Position numbers and translations under genes: made by a program. This document shows, piece after piece, positions 42,827-52,614 of a DNA stretch of 64,000 nucleotides. The notes below the pieces were generated by a model that worked only from the letters and a program-made list of their open reading frames with translations, ran no database searches and was not told where the DNA came from. Source of the stretch: Nocardioides seonyuensis (lineage in GTDB: Bacteria > Actinomycetota > Actinomycetes > Propionibacteriales > Nocardioidaceae); the NCBI RefSeq assembly GCF_004683965.1, contig NZ_CP038436.1, forward strand, positions 3,224,001 to 3,288,000. Direction: 5' to 3'. Position 1 is the first letter of the stretch. Each line of letters opens with the position of its first letter.

Positions 42827-43534
42827 TCAGCGGCCGCGCTGCTGCGAGCGCATCCCCTTCATCGAGGTGGGGACCGGACCCTTGGGGAGCGGGATCTTGC
42901 CGCGCTGGGCGTCCAGGGCCTTCAGGCGCTGGAGGATGTCGGTCATCTCGCCCGGCTTGACCGAGCGTCCCAGCTTGGTGACCGTGCGGGTGAGCTTGGG
43001 GAGCGGGACCTCGTCCTCGCCGCGCCCGCAGATGAGCTCGTGGATCTGGACCTCGGACGCCACCCGCTCGTGCTTGCGGCGCTCGGTGGCGAGCAGCTGC
43101 TTGACGCGGTTGTGGCTGGTGCCCTCGCCGACGAGGACGATGCCGGGGGGGCCGACGACGCGGTGCACGACGTCCTGCTGCTTGGTGAACCCGACGACGG
43201 GGTCGACCTTCCAGCCGCGGCGCAGCATCTGGAGCGCACCTGCTGCCGCTCCCGGCTGGCCCTCCATCTGGGCGAACGCGGCCTTCTGGGCGCGGCGACC
43301 GAAGATGATCAGGGCGCAGAGGGTGCCGATGAGCAGCGCGCTGACGACCGAGAGGATCGTCGAGAGGAGGCCGTCGCCTGGCAGCAGCCACATGAGCACG
43401 AAGCCGAGGGTGGCGCCCACGACGAAGGCACCCAGCGTCCACAGGCCGATGGCCGGGTCGGACTTCTTCGACATCCGGTAGGTCTGGACGAGCTGCTTGC
43501 GCCGGGAGGTGGGGGGAGCGGCGGGGGTCGACAT
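42827..43534 (-). CDS. DUF4191 membrane protein
   Basis: 235 residues from ATG 43534. Two adjacent N-terminal helices (AIGLWTLGAFVVGATLGFVLMWL; LLSTILSVVSALLIGTLCALIIFG) are followed by a soluble domain with RRGWKVDPVVGFTKQQDVVHRVVGPPGIVLVGEG, the recognised DUF4191 centre. The family is confined to Actinobacteria and is commonly beside lipA. Function unknown. 17 nt separate its start from the lipA stop, so the two are one transcript. Confidence 0.9.
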   Translation of the reverse strand: MSTPAAPPTSRRKQLVQTYRMSKKSDPAIGLWTLGAFVVGATLGFVLMWLLPGDGLLSTILSVVSALLIGTLCALIIFGRRAQKAAFAQMEGQPGAAAGALQMLRRGWKVDPVVGFTKQQDVVHRVVGPPGIVLVGEGTSHNRVKQLLATERRKHERVASEVQIHELICGRGEDEVPLPKLTRTVTKLGRSVKPGEMTDILQRLKALDAQRGKIPLPKGPVPTSMKGMRSQQRGR

Positions 43535-43551
43535 CGAGGTGCCTATCTGGG

Positions 43552-44514
43552 TCAGGAGGTGAGGGACGCGGCGTTGCGCTGGTCCATGGCCTGACGGTAC
43601 AACCGGCCGGCCCGGTAGGACGAACGCACCAGCGGTCCGGACATCACGCCGGAGAAGCCGATCTCCTCGGCCTCCGCCGCGAGCTCCACGAACTCCTCGG
43701 GCTTGACCCAGCGCTCGACCGGGTGGTGCCGGACCGAGGGGCGAAGGTACTGGGTGATGGTGATGAGCTCGCACCCGGCCTCGTGCAGGTCGCGCAGCGC
43801 CTGGCTGACCTCCTCGCGGGTCTCACCCATGCCGAGGATGAGGTTGGACTTGGTGACGAGGCCGAAGTCGCGCGCCTGGGTGATCACGTCGAGGGAGCGG
43901 TCGTAGCGGAAGGCGGGACGGATCCGCTTGAAGATGCGGGGGACGGTCTCCACGTTGTGGGCCAGGACCTCCGGCCTCGACTCGAACACCTCGGTGAGCA
44001 GGTCGGGCTTGCCGTTGAAGTCGGGGATGAGGTTCTCCACCCCGGTGTCGGGGTTGAGCTCGTGGATCGCCCGGACGGTCTCGGCGTAGAGCCAGGCGCC
44101 GCCGTCGGGCAGGTCGTCGCGGGCGACGCCGGTGATGGTGGCGTAGCGCAGCTCCATCTTCTGCACCGACTCGGCGACGCGACGCGGCTCGTCGCGGTCG
44201 AGCGGCTGGGGCTTGCCGGTGTCGATCTGGCAGAAGTCGCAGCGCCGGGTGCACTGGTCCCCACCGATGAGGAACGTCGCCTCGCGGTCCTCCCAGCACT
44301 CGAAGATGTTGGGGCAGCCCGCCTCCTGGCACACGGTGTGGAGGCCTTCGCCCTTCACCAGGCCCTGCAGCTGCTGGTAGGCGGGGCCCATCTTGGCGCG
44401 CGTCTTGATCCACTCAGGCTTGCGCTCGATGGGTGTCTCGGCGTTGCGGATCTCGAGGCGGAGCAGCTTGCGCCCCTCAGCCGTGGGAGAGGCGGGAGTG
44501 GAGGCGGAGGTCAC
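43552..44514 (-). CDS. lipA: Lipoyl synthase
   Basis: 320 residues from GTG 44514. It inserts two sulfurs into protein-bound octanoate. The auxiliary cluster motif is [14 protein letters not shown] (C-x4-C-x5-C), and the radical-SAM cluster is CTRRCDFC (C-x3-C-x2-C). Further family motifs are [30 protein letters not shown] and the C-terminal RSSYRAG, whose Ser binds the auxiliary cluster. Nearby lipB provides the octanoyl group, and sucB carries the lipoylated domains. LipA and LipB flank an ABC transporter pair here. Confidence 0.97.
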   Translation of the reverse strand: MTSASTPASPTAEGRKLLRLEIRNAETPIERKPEWIKTRAKMGPAYQQLQGLVKGEGLHTVCQEAGCPNIFECWEDREATFLIGGDQCTRRCDFCQIDTGKPQPLDRDEPRRVAESVQKMELRYATITGVARDDLPDGGAWLYAETVRAIHELNPDTGVENLIPDFNGKPDLLTEVFESRPEVLAHNVETVPRIFKRIRPAFRYDRSLDVITQARDFGLVTKSNLILGMGETREEVSQALRDLHEAGCELITITQYLRPSVRHHPVERWVKPEEFVELAAEAEEIGFSGVMSGPLVRSSYRAGRLYRQAMDQRNAASLTS

Positions 44515-44567
44515 CTCGTCACTCTACGACCCGGTGACTGTGGTCCCAACTCGCCTGGTGAGCTCCC

Positions 44568-45578
44568 TCACGGCAGGTCGCGGCGCCGGAACGACCACAG
44601 GGAGAGAGCCGTGACCACGGCGAGCACGACGAGCAGGTAGGCCGCACCGGCCTGGAGCGACAGGTGCTGGATGCACGGGTCGACCACGCCCTCCTCCATC
44701 GTCATCTGGCCCATCGTCGTCTGGGCGGCCTCGCAGGCAGGGGTGTAGGCGTAGAACTCGAAGCCGTCGAGGAGCACGGCCATCGCGTTGGTCGGCATCA
44801 GCCACCGCATCGCCCCGTCGCCGAAGATCCCCAGCACCACCAGCGACCCACCCGCGAACACGGCGAAACCGACCGCGAGCGTCGCGACGGTGCTGCGGAA
44901 GAGCATCGTCAGCGAGAAGCCCAAGAATCCGGCGAGCGCCGACAGGACCACGCCCCGCGCGGCAGAACCCAGGGCCGCCGCCCAGGCCTCGCCGGAGGTG
45001 GCGATGCCTCGCTGGTCGGCCAGGAGCGCGGTCGCTCCCCAGAACGCGGCGAGCACCAGTCCTGACACCACGAGGCCGAGCCCGAGGACAGCGAGAGCCT
45101 TCGCGCCCCACACCCGCAGCCGCCTGGGCTCGAAGAGCAGCTGGTTGCTGATGGAGCCGGTGTTCCAGTCATGGCCGACGAAGGTCGTACCGATCAGGAA
45201 CAGCAGCCCCGCCAGCATCGTGACGACTGCGACGGCGTCGTTCTCCCGGATGCTCTCGACCTGGAGGGGCTCACGCCAGAGGTAGTTCTCGGCGCGAGGC
45301 ACGATCATCTCCGCACAGGCCTCGGGAGTCGTCCCGGGACCGCCGAACCGCCCGGGGTTCCGCTCGCAGCGGGCCAGGTCCCGCTGGACCCACGCCGCGC
45401 TCGCGTCCCTGGCTGCCTGGGCCTGCGCGTCCGCGAGGTCTGCGTCGCTGAGAGGCCGGGTGTTCCAGGCCTGGGAGAGCCAGATCAGCGTGGGTACGAG
45501 CACGGCCGCGGCCAGGAGTACGACGACCGCGCGGCGCCAGCGGAGCCTGTCGAGCTCGACGATGAGCAGCCTCCTCAT
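44568..45578 (-). CDS. ABC transporter permease (ABC-2 type)
   Basis: 336 residues from ATG 45578; six helices. TM1 (AVVVLLAAAVLVPTLIWL) is followed by a large outside loop of about 70 residues with three Cys, then five helices (VVTMLAGLLFLIGTTFVGHDW, ALAVLGLGLVVSGLVLAAFWG, and so on). The plan is that of ABC-2/YhaP-like export permeases. ATGA overlap with the ATPase gene. Substrate unknown; the GxxWNTGSISNQLLFEPRR segment is typical of this group. Confidence 0.85.
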   Translation of the reverse strand: MRRLLIVELDRLRWRRAVVVLLAAAVLVPTLIWLSQAWNTRPLSDADLADAQAQAARDASAAWVQRDLARCERNPGRFGGPGTTPEACAEMIVPRAENYLWREPLQVESIRENDAVAVVTMLAGLLFLIGTTFVGHDWNTGSISNQLLFEPRRLRVWGAKALAVLGLGLVVSGLVLAAFWGATALLADQRGIATSGEAWAAALGSAARGVVLSALAGFLGFSLTMLFRSTVATLAVGFAVFAGGSLVVLGIFGDGAMRWLMPTNAMAVLLDGFEFYAYTPACEAAQTTMGQMTMEEGVVDPCIQHLSLQAGAAYLLVVLAVVTALSLWSFRRRDLP

Positions 45579-46537
45579 CGGAAGTCCTCCGGCCTCGGCA
45601 TGGCGCCCATCCGCTCGTCGGCGGTGAGCTCGAGGAAGACCGACTCGAGGTCGGCCCTTGCTGGTGACAGCTGGCTGAGCCAGATGCCGCCCTCGGCGAG
45701 CACGCGGGTGATGTCCGATGCGGGTCGGGCGGTCTCCACCAGGAGGCCGTCGGCCGTCGTGGAGACGGCCAGCTCGGCCGCCTCGAGAAGGCGACGGGCA
45801 CCATCTCGGTCCTCCACGACGACGTGGTGCCCGCCGGTGCCGGCGACCAGCTCGTCGACACGACCGGCGGCGAGCAGACGGCCGTTGCCGATGATGGTCA
45901 CCGAGTCGCACACCTGCTGGACCTCGGCGAGGATGTGGGAGCTCAGCAGGACCGTCACCCCGGTCGCGCCGAGCTCCTTGATCAGGTCCCGGATCTCACG
46001 GATGCCCGCCGGGTCGAGACCGTTGGTCGGCTCGTCGAGGATCAGCAGCTGCGGTCTCTTCAACAGCGTCGCCGCGATCGCCAGGCGCTGCTTCATGCCG
46101 AGTGAGTAGCCCCCGAAGCGGTCGTCGCCGCGCTCGGCGAGCCCGACCTTCGCGAGCGCCTCGTCGACGTCGCCTCGGCCCTTGCCCACACTCCCGGCGA
46201 GGAGACGCAGGTTCTGGCGGCCGGTGAACGTCGGGGAGAACTTGGGGGACTCGACGACGGCCCCGACCCGGTCCATCACCTCTGGCAGCGAGGCCGGGAC
46301 CTCCTGGTCGAACAGGTGCATGGTGCCGGCCGTGGGTGCGGCCAGGCCGAGCAGCATCCGGATCGTCGTGGTCTTGCCCGAGCCGTTCGGCCCGAGGAAT
46401 CCGTGGACTCCACCGACCGGCACGTCGAGGTCGAGGTCCTGGACGGCGATCCGACGACCGCCGCGTCCGCTGAACTCCTTGCGGAGCCCCCTCGTCCTGA
46501 TCACCGTGGCCGAACCCGGTGTCGTACTCGTCGCCAT
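45575..46537 (-). CDS. ABC transporter ATPase (DrrA/CcmA-like)
   Basis: 320 residues from ATG 46537. Walker A GPNGSGKTTTIRMLLG, signature YSLGMKQRLAIAATLL, Walker B LLILDEPTNGLDP, switch His in LLSSHILAEV. A C-terminal domain of about 100 residues follows, as in DrrA-type drug or antibiotic exporters. It works with the permease 44568-45578. Not linked to lipoate by known function despite lying between lipA and lipB. Confidence 0.93.
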   Translation of the reverse strand: MATSTTPGSATVIRTRGLRKEFSGRGGRRIAVQDLDLDVPVGGVHGFLGPNGSGKTTTIRMLLGLAAPTAGTMHLFDQEVPASLPEVMDRVGAVVESPKFSPTFTGRQNLRLLAGSVGKGRGDVDEALAKVGLAERGDDRFGGYSLGMKQRLAIAATLLKRPQLLILDEPTNGLDPAGIREIRDLIKELGATGVTVLLSSHILAEVQQVCDSVTIIGNGRLLAAGRVDELVAGTGGHHVVVEDRDGARRLLEAAELAVSTTADGLLVETARPASDITRVLAEGGIWLSQLSPARADLESVFLELTADERMGAMPRPEDFR

Positions 46538-46647
46538 GCCTGCGCCCCCGCTTCGTCTGCGTGCGCGCACCTGCGTGGTGGCGCCCGGAGAGTCTGGCGG
46601 GTGCCGCGGGCCTCGGCCAGCCTGACGCGCCGTTCCAGCAGTGCGGA

Positions 46648-47385
46648 TCAGACCGAGCCGGCCCCCGGCGTCACGAGCTGGATGCGAGGGGCGCGACCCG
46701 GCTCGGGCCGCGCCTCGTAGTCGGGGGTCGCGTCGTAGGGCTGCCAGGCGAGGTAGCTGGTCAGGTGGGCACGCACGCGTGGGAGCGCCTCCGCGACCGG
46801 CACGTCGCGGCCGAGCTCGGCGCTCAGCGACGTCACCCCAGCATCGGAGATCCCGCACGGGACGAACCGGTCGTACCACCCCAGGTCGACGTCGCAGTTG
46901 AGGGCGAAGCCGTGCATCGTCACGCCGCGGCTCACGCGGATGCCGATGGCACCGATCTTGCGCTCCGGACCCCGGTCGTCCGCGCGAAGCCACACGCCAC
47001 TGCGGCCCGGGACCCGTGCGGTGGCGACGCCGAAGTCGGCGCAGACGTGGATCAGGGCCTCCTCGACGCGGCGCACGTAGTCGACGACCTTGACGTGGTC
47101 GGGAAGTCGCACGACGGGATAGCCGACGAGCTGGCCCGGGCCGTGGAACGTGATCTTGCCGCCACGGTCGACGTCGATGACCTGGGCGCCACCGGGATCG
47201 ACGGGGCGTTCGTGGGGGTCGGTGCGCTTGCCGGCGGTGAAGACGGGTGGGTGCTCGAGCAGCAGCACGGTGTCGGGCGCCGCGCCCGCGACGACCTCCG
47301 CGTGCACCTCGCGCTGGAGCTCCCATGCCGCCAGGTAGTCGACGGCCTCGTCGCCGAGGCCCGCGATCTGGAACTCCAAGGACAT
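46648..47385 (-). CDS. lipB: Octanoyltransferase
   Basis: 245 residues. It moves octanoate from acyl carrier protein to lipoyl domains. Motifs: [33 protein letters not shown] (substrate pocket), the catalytic Lys in [11 protein letters not shown] and the catalytic Cys in [15 protein letters not shown]. Slightly longer than E. coli LipB (213) because of a C-terminal extension (about 25 residues) that is Pro/Arg-rich. Same strand as lipA. Confidence 0.97.
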   Translation of the reverse strand: MSLEFQIAGLGDEAVDYLAAWELQREVHAEVVAGAAPDTVLLLEHPPVFTAGKRTDPHERPVDPGGAQVIDVDRGGKITFHGPGQLVGYPVVRLPDHVKVVDYVRRVEEALIHVCADFGVATARVPGRSGVWLRADDRGPERKIGAIGIRVSRGVTMHGFALNCDVDLGWYDRFVPCGISDAGVTSLSAELGRDVPVAEALPRVRAHLTSYLAWQPYDATPDYEARPEPGRAPRIQLVTPGAGSV

Positions 47386-47474
47386 GAGGACGACCCTACG
47401 CCGAGAGGACAGCCGTCACGAGATCACCTGTGGAGAACGCCCCACGCTGCTGCGGGCTGGGCAAGGGTGAGGAC

Positions 47475-48029
47475 GTGGACCCGCGACGCCTCCTCCCCGC
47501 ACTGCTGACCATCGCGGTCGTGTGCCTGTCGATGACCCTCGGCGTGGTGGTCCTGCGCCCGGGTGGTGATGGTGGAGGTGGTGCGCAGGCCCTCACCGGT
47601 ACGACGCCGGCGTCACCACGCTCCTCGCCACAGTCCTCGCCACGCGCAGCCGCCCACGGACCAGCCGACGTCCTGCGCGCCTGGGATCGCACGCGGGCGC
47701 GGGCGTGGGCGCGAGGGGACGGCGCAGGCCTGGCCCGCCTCTACGTGCCGGGCTCACACACCGGCGCAGCGGATGTCGCCGCGCTGCGCCGCTGGACGGC
47801 ACGAGACCTGCGCGTCATCGGGCTCAGGACGCAGGTCCTCGAGATCACGGCCACGTCCGCGACGAGGAGACGCCTGCACCTGGTCGTCACAGATCGGCTC
47901 GTCGGGGGAGTGGCCGTCGGGGAGCGCGGCGTCCGGGTTCCGTTGCCGGTTGACCGCGCCAGCACCAGGGCCATCGCCTTCGAGCGAGTGGGTGGCCGGT
48001 GGCTGGTGGCCGAGGTGCGCCCCGGGTGA
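47475..48029 (+). CDS. Secreted protein with NTF2-like fold (hypothetical)
   Basis: 184 residues from GTG 47475 (frame open to 47430). One N-terminal helix (LLPALLTIAVVCLSMTLGVVVL) is followed by a Ser/Pro/Gly linker and an alpha-beta domain: DVLRAWDRTRARAWARGDGAGLARLYVPGSHTG, whose A-W-x-x-G-D-x-x-x-L-x-x-L-Y pattern is typical of SnoaL/NTF2-like proteins, then beta strands to the C-terminus (ERVGGRWLVAEVRPG). Function unknown. Divergent from lipB. Confidence 0.65.
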   Translation: MDPRRLLPALLTIAVVCLSMTLGVVVLRPGGDGGGGAQALTGTTPASPRSSPQSSPRAAAHGPADVLRAWDRTRARAWARGDGAGLARLYVPGSHTGAADVAALRRWTARDLRVIGLRTQVLEITATSATRRRLHLVVTDRLVGGVAVGERGVRVPLPVDRASTRAIAFERVGGRWLVAEVRPG

Positions 48030-48057
48030 TCCGGACGGTGTGACCTGGGCCGAGCAA

Positions 48058-48948
48058 TCAGGCCAGGGCGGCGGCGAGCACGTCGTCGACGTCCTCGTCC
48101 TCGAAGTCGTAGCCCGCACGCTCGAGAGCGGCCGGCCGAACCCGGACGGAGCCGAGGATCTCGGGGGCCATCCGGCCCAGGGCGGGACGCAACACCGCCG
48201 TGGGCGCTGCCAGCATGGCCGGACGACGCAGCGCGCTTGCCAGAGCGCGGGTGAACTCTGAGTTCGTGGGCGTTTGCGGACAGCAGAGGTTGAAGGGCCC
48301 CGAGAGGTCGTGGGACTCGAGGAGGAAGGCCACCGCGCCGACCCAGTCGCGCAGCGAGATCATCGGCATGTACTGCTCACCGTCGCCGAGCCGGGCGCCG
48401 AGCCCCAGCGAGAAGAGCAGGCGCAGCTGCCTCAAGGGGGATGAGCCGCGGTCCATCACCGGAGCCGTGCGCAGGACGCAGACCCGGGCGCCGGCATCTC
48501 GCGCAGGCTCGGTCGCCGCCTCCCAGTCCCGTGTCACCCGGGTCAGCAGGGCGTCGCCGAGCGACTCGCTGTCCTCGGTGAGCTCATAGGCCCCGTGGTC
48601 GCCGTAGTAGGAGATGCCGTTGCCGGCGAGGAAGGCGGGCGGTCGCTCACACGCAGCGATGGTCTGGGCCAGGAGCGCCGTCGTGTCGACCCGGCTGTCC
48701 CTGACCTCCCGGGCCCAGCGCTTGGAGTGGGGGTTGCCCGCGATGCTCGCGCCGGCGAGGTTCACGACCGCGTCGGCGTCCTCGACCACGCTCGGCTGGA
48801 CGCGCCCGGCGGCGGGGTCCCACTGCGACTCCTGCGGCGACTCTGCGGGGCGGCGCACCAGGTGTACGACCTCGTGACCGTGCACGCGCAGGTGCTCGGA
48901 CAGGTGGGTGCCGAGGAACCCCGAGGCTCCCGCGATCAGGACGCGCAT
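48058..48948 (-). CDS. TIGR01777-family NAD(P)-dependent epimerase
   Basis: 296 residues from ATG 48948. Rossmann fingerprint MRVLIAGASGFLGTHLSEHL, then VNLAGASIAGNPHSKRWAREVRDSRVDTT and GISYYGDHG (the Y-x3 region of the extended short-chain dehydrogenases), ending in VRVRPAALERAGYDFEDEDVDDVLAA, the family's C-terminal signature. Often near lipB/sucB in actinobacteria. Related to the cell-division-associated SulA-like (YfcH) group; the substrate is unknown. Confidence 0.92.
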   Translation of the reverse strand: MRVLIAGASGFLGTHLSEHLRVHGHEVVHLVRRPAESPQESQWDPAAGRVQPSVVEDADAVVNLAGASIAGNPHSKRWAREVRDSRVDTTALLAQTIAACERPPAFLAGNGISYYGDHGAYELTEDSESLGDALLTRVTRDWEAATEPARDAGARVCVLRTAPVMDRGSSPLRQLRLLFSLGLGARLGDGEQYMPMISLRDWVGAVAFLLESHDLSGPFNLCCPQTPTNSEFTRALASALRRPAMLAAPTAVLRPALGRMAPEILGSVRVRPAALERAGYDFEDEDVDDVLAAALA

Positions 48949-48995
48949 GGTCAAACCCAACCAGACGGACCCAACTCACGCCTGCCAGCGCAGCG

Positions 48996-51900
48996 TCACC
49001 CCGCGAGGTGGGACCAGCGGGGCGCGAGCTCGGTCCAGGGGCCCTCGTCGACGACGCGGCCCTCGGCCAGCACCACCACCCGGTCTGCCGAGGCGAGCGC
49101 GGCGGTCTTGTTGGTGGCGCCGATGACGGTCGCTCCGGCTGACCGCAGGGCTGCCCACAGCTCCAGCTCGGTGGCCGCGTCGAGCGCCGAGGACACGTCG
49201 TCGGCGAGCAGGAGGTCGGCCTCCGCAGCCAGCGCTCGGGCCAGTGCGAGCCGTTGCACCTGACCACCCGAGAGACGGACACCTCGGTGTCCCACCAGGG
49301 CGTGTGCGCCGCCGGCGCGCTCGACGTCGAGGCCGAGACGCGCGCGGTCCACGGGCCCGTCGATGTCGCGGGCGTGGTCGAGGGCGATGTTGTCGGCGAA
49401 CGTGCCTGAGAGCACCCGCGGAACCTGGGCGATGTGTGCGACCCGGCGCGGCCGGAGCTGGGCCTGGGGGTCGGTGACGGGTTCGCCGTTCCACTCGATC
49501 GTGCCCTCCGAGTGGATCAGGCCGGCGAGGGCGCCGAGCAGGCTGGACTTCCCCGACCCGACCTGACCCAGCAGCAGCACGAACTCACCGGCCTCGACGC
49601 CGAGGTCGACCCCCTGCACCCCGACGGTGCCGTCGTCGTGGACTGCGTCGACCTGACGGAGCCGGAGCGAGCGCAGCGGCTCCCGCTCGGGGGTCAGCGG
49701 CGCGGGGGCGGTCCCGGAGACGAGGTCGATGTCGTCGGGGACGGCCATCAGGTCCCCGCCACCGGCGAGGTCGCTGGTGGCACGCATCCAGGCGTTGACG
49801 CCGGGCGCCTCGGTGACGACCGCGCCGGCAACCCGGCCGAACCAGTCGAAACCGCTCACGGCATTGGCGACGAGGAGCGCCGTGGCGAGCCCCCACTGTC
49901 CGGTGAGGTAACCCGCCCAGGACGCCACGACGCCGCACTGCACCATCACTCCGGGCACGCCGTCGAGCAGGCTCTGGACCCGGTGCTCGCGGACCGCGGC
50001 ATCCACGCGTCCGCTGTCGACAGAGCGCAGGTGGTGGTGCACCTGGTCGGTGGCGGCCGCCAGCTTGACTGTGCGCACCGACTCCAGCGCCGAGACCAGG
50101 GAACGGCCGAAGCGGGCTCGGGCGGTCGACGCCGCCGCCGCGGAACGCCCCGCGACGCGGCGACCCAGCGAGGACGCCAGGGCCGAGGTCACCATCACCA
50201 CCAGCAGCACGAGCCCAGCGAGCCAGGTGCCGGCGATCAGCGAGGTGATGAGGGTGACGAAGAGACCGTTGACGAAGTCGACCCAGCGGTCGGCGTAGCG
50301 CGCCAGCCTGTCAGCGTCGAGCGTGCGTGCCACGACCTCGCCGGGGGGAGTGCGTGCCAGCCGACGCTGGTTGGTCTGTCCGCGCAGCACGGTCAGCCTG
50401 ACCCGCAGGCGGACGGCGATCCACCAGTGCGGGTAGAGCAGGAACGCCCAGGCCAGGAGCACCGGTCCCACCAGGAGGGACACCACCAGGCCTGCACTCA
50501 GCGGCCAGGGGTCCCCGCCCGTCTGCAGGGTCACCACGATGTGACCCCACACCCAGCCGGTGACGGCGCCGAAGGCTCCGGTGATCGAGGAGAGCAGGAA
50601 GAGCAGGGCGCCGAAGAGGCCCCACCGCGGCTCGATGCGCAGAGCACTCCAGGTGGCGCGCGCCAGGCTGGGGTTGGTGTCGAGCTCGGGCGCGGGGGGA
50701 GGAGAGGTCGAGCGGCGCAGGCTGCCGATGGAGGTCTCCGTGTCAGGCTCCGGGCGCTCCTCGGGCCGGGCGTCCCAGGCCTCGTCGGCGGAGGCTGCCA
50801 ACAGCTGGCTGAACGGACCACCGGCGCGGGCGAGCTCAGGACGGGTGCCCTGCTCCACCACCCTCCCGGAGTCGAGCACGGCGACGTACTCGGCTCGTCG
50901 CGTGGTGCTCAGGCGGTGGGCCACGAGGATGCCGGTGCGTCCCGAGATGAGGCGGTCCGCCGCCCGGACCACCCGGGCCTCGGTGACCGGATCCATGCGA
51001 GCCGTCGCCTCGTCGAGGACGACCACCCGCACGTGGCGGACCAGGAGCCTGGCGAACGCGACGAGCTGCTCCTCACCTGCGGACAAGGTGGTGCCGCCCG
51101 GGCCGAGAAGCGTGTCCAGCCCGTCGGGCAGACCGGCGACCCAGCCGGTGAGGCCCAGCTCGGTGATCGCGGCCTCCACCTCGGAACGCGGCTGGGGGCC
51201 GAACAGGGTGATGTTCTGGGCCAGCGTGCCGGCCAGGATCTCGGTGCGCTGGGTGACGACGCCGACTGCACGGCGCAGCTCCTGCAGGTCGAGGTCGAGC
51301 ACGTCCACCCCACCGAGGAACACGGTGCCGGGCTCAGGCTCGACCGCGCGCGAGAGAAGTGCGGCCAGCGTGGACTTGCCCGACCCGGTGCGGCCGACGA
51401 GGGCACACGTGTGGCCGGCGTGGATCGTGAGGTCGACGTGGCCGAGGGCGAAGGTGCCGGCCTCGTAGGAGAAGTGCAGGTCGCGGAACTCGAGGTCGAG
51501 GAGACCCTCGGGGAGCGAGTCCCCTCCGACCGGCTCGGCGGGCGACGCCATCATGTCGCGCAGGCGCAGCACGGCCCCGAACCCCTCCTGGAGGTCGGGC
51601 AGGTGCCGAGCCAGCATGTCGACCTGTCCGACGAACGTGGTGGTGACGAGGAACAGGGTCACCAGCGCGGCGGTGGAGAGCTGGTCGGCGGTCGCCAGGG
51701 CCACGCCGACGACGCCCACGCCCGCGAGGAACGCGTGCAGCAGCACACCGCTGCGCCGTGTCGCCCGGGTCTCGACCAGCAGCACGCGACGCAGGGCCTT
51801 GTGGATGGTGGCGCTGAGCGCGGCGCTGCGACGCAGCACATGGGCCTGGCCCAGGCTGGTGCGCAGGTCGTCGCGCGCGGCCACGCCCTCCTCGGTAGCG

Positions 51901-52523
51901 GCTGCGTGGTCGGTCCACGCGGCCTCCTCGATGACCTTCAGACGCGTGATCTCGGGGAGCAGGCGTCGTACGACGAGGAAGGTCGCCGCGATCGTCAGCG
52001 GGAACAGGAAGGCCGCGGGCCACCAGGTGAGGCTGGCCACCAGCCACAGCGGACCGGACGCCAGGACGGTGCGAGCGGCCAGCCAGACCCCCCAGCGCAT
52101 CAGCTGGCCGACCTCCCAGGTGTCGTCATCGATGCGGTCGAGCACCTCGCCGACGGCCTGCTCGGTGAGTGCCGAGACGGGTTGGGCCAGGGCCGCGTCG
52201 AGCAGGTCGGCGCGCAGCTGGCCCTCCGCGCGGTCGCACACGGTGGCCCAGATCGTGCGGGCGAGGGTGTCGATGACCGCCGAGCCCACGACACAGATCG
52301 CCAGCAGCGACACCAGCGCCTGCGTGGGGTCCTCTGCCAGCTGTCCGGCGACCACGCTGCCGAGGGAGACACCGGTGGCGCTGACCAACGACATCGCGAA
52401 GGCGAGGTATGTCAAGGGGCGGCGCACGCGTCGCCAGTCGACCGGTCGTCGGTCGGCTGTGGGATCGACCAGCGCGGGGTGCGGGGTGGGCACGGGCGCT
52501 GGAGGCATGGTGGCGGTGCTCAC
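48996..52523 (-). CDS. Fused two-half ABC exporter (1175 residues)
   Basis: Both half-transporters are in one chain: TM domain 1 (30-320), NBD1 (about 350-560), TM domain 2 (about 620-900), NBD2 (about 950-1170). NBD1: Walker A GRTGSGKST, signature LSAGEEQ (degenerate), Walker B VVLDEATARMD. NBD2: Walker A GQVGSGKSS, signature LSGGQVQRLALARAL (normal), Walker B LLLADDVSSALD with Asp in place of the catalytic Glu. Thus one composite ATP site is canonical and one degenerate, as in asymmetric exporters. Substrate unknown. Downstream of sucB on the same strand, but a hairpin stands between. Confidence 0.92.
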   Translation of the reverse strand: MSTATMPPAPVPTPHPALVDPTADRRPVDWRRVRRPLTYLAFAMSLVSATGVSLGSVVAGQLAEDPTQALVSLLAICVVGSAVIDTLARTIWATVCDRAEGQLRADLLDAALAQPVSALTEQAVGEVLDRIDDDTWEVGQLMRWGVWLAARTVLASGPLWLVASLTWWPAAFLFPLTIAATFLVVRRLLPEITRLKVIEEAAWTDHAAATEEGVAARDDLRTSLGQAHVLRRSAALSATIHKALRRVLLVETRATRRSGVLLHAFLAGVGVVGVALATADQLSTAALVTLFLVTTTFVGQVDMLARHLPDLQEGFGAVLRLRDMMASPAEPVGGDSLPEGLLDLEFRDLHFSYEAGTFALGHVDLTIHAGHTCALVGRTGSGKSTLAALLSRAVEPEPGTVFLGGVDVLDLDLQELRRAVGVVTQRTEILAGTLAQNITLFGPQPRSEVEAAITELGLTGWVAGLPDGLDTLLGPGGTTLSAGEEQLVAFARLLVRHVRVVVLDEATARMDPVTEARVVRAADRLISGRTGILVAHRLSTTRRAEYVAVLDSGRVVEQGTRPELARAGGPFSQLLAASADEAWDARPEERPEPDTETSIGSLRRSTSPPPAPELDTNPSLARATWSALRIEPRWGLFGALLFLLSSITGAFGAVTGWVWGHIVVTLQTGGDPWPLSAGLVVSLLVGPVLLAWAFLLYPHWWIAVRLRVRLTVLRGQTNQRRLARTPPGEVVARTLDADRLARYADRWVDFVNGLFVTLITSLIAGTWLAGLVLLVVMVTSALASSLGRRVAGRSAAAASTARARFGRSLVSALESVRTVKLAAATDQVHHHLRSVDSGRVDAAVREHRVQSLLDGVPGVMVQCGVVASWAGYLTGQWGLATALLVANAVSGFDWFGRVAGAVVTEAPGVNAWMRATSDLAGGGDLMAVPDDIDLVSGTAPAPLTPEREPLRSLRLRQVDAVHDDGTVGVQGVDLGVEAGEFVLLLGQVGSGKSSLLGALAGLIHSEGTIEWNGEPVTDPQAQLRPRRVAHIAQVPRVLSGTFADNIALDHARDIDGPVDRARLGLDVERAGGAHALVGHRGVRLSGGQVQRLALARALAAEADLLLADDVSSALDAATELELWAALRSAGATVIGATNKTAALASADRVVVLAEGRVVDEGPWTELAPRWSHLAG

Positions 52524-52568
52524 GGTGGCTTCACGCTATCGGCCGGCACCGACACCCAGCACGTGGTT

Positions 52569-52600
52569 TTCCCGCCTCCCGGCGGACCGAGAGGCGGGAA
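52569..52600. terminator. Hairpin after sucB
   Basis: TTCCCGCCTC (52569-52578) and GAGGCGGGAA (52591-52600), a perfect 10-bp stem with a 12-nt loop, 15 nt beyond the sucB stop on the minus strand. No T run follows. It probably ends the lpdA-sucB transcript. Confidence 0.6.
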
Positions 52601-52614
52601 TCAGGCCACGCGCG

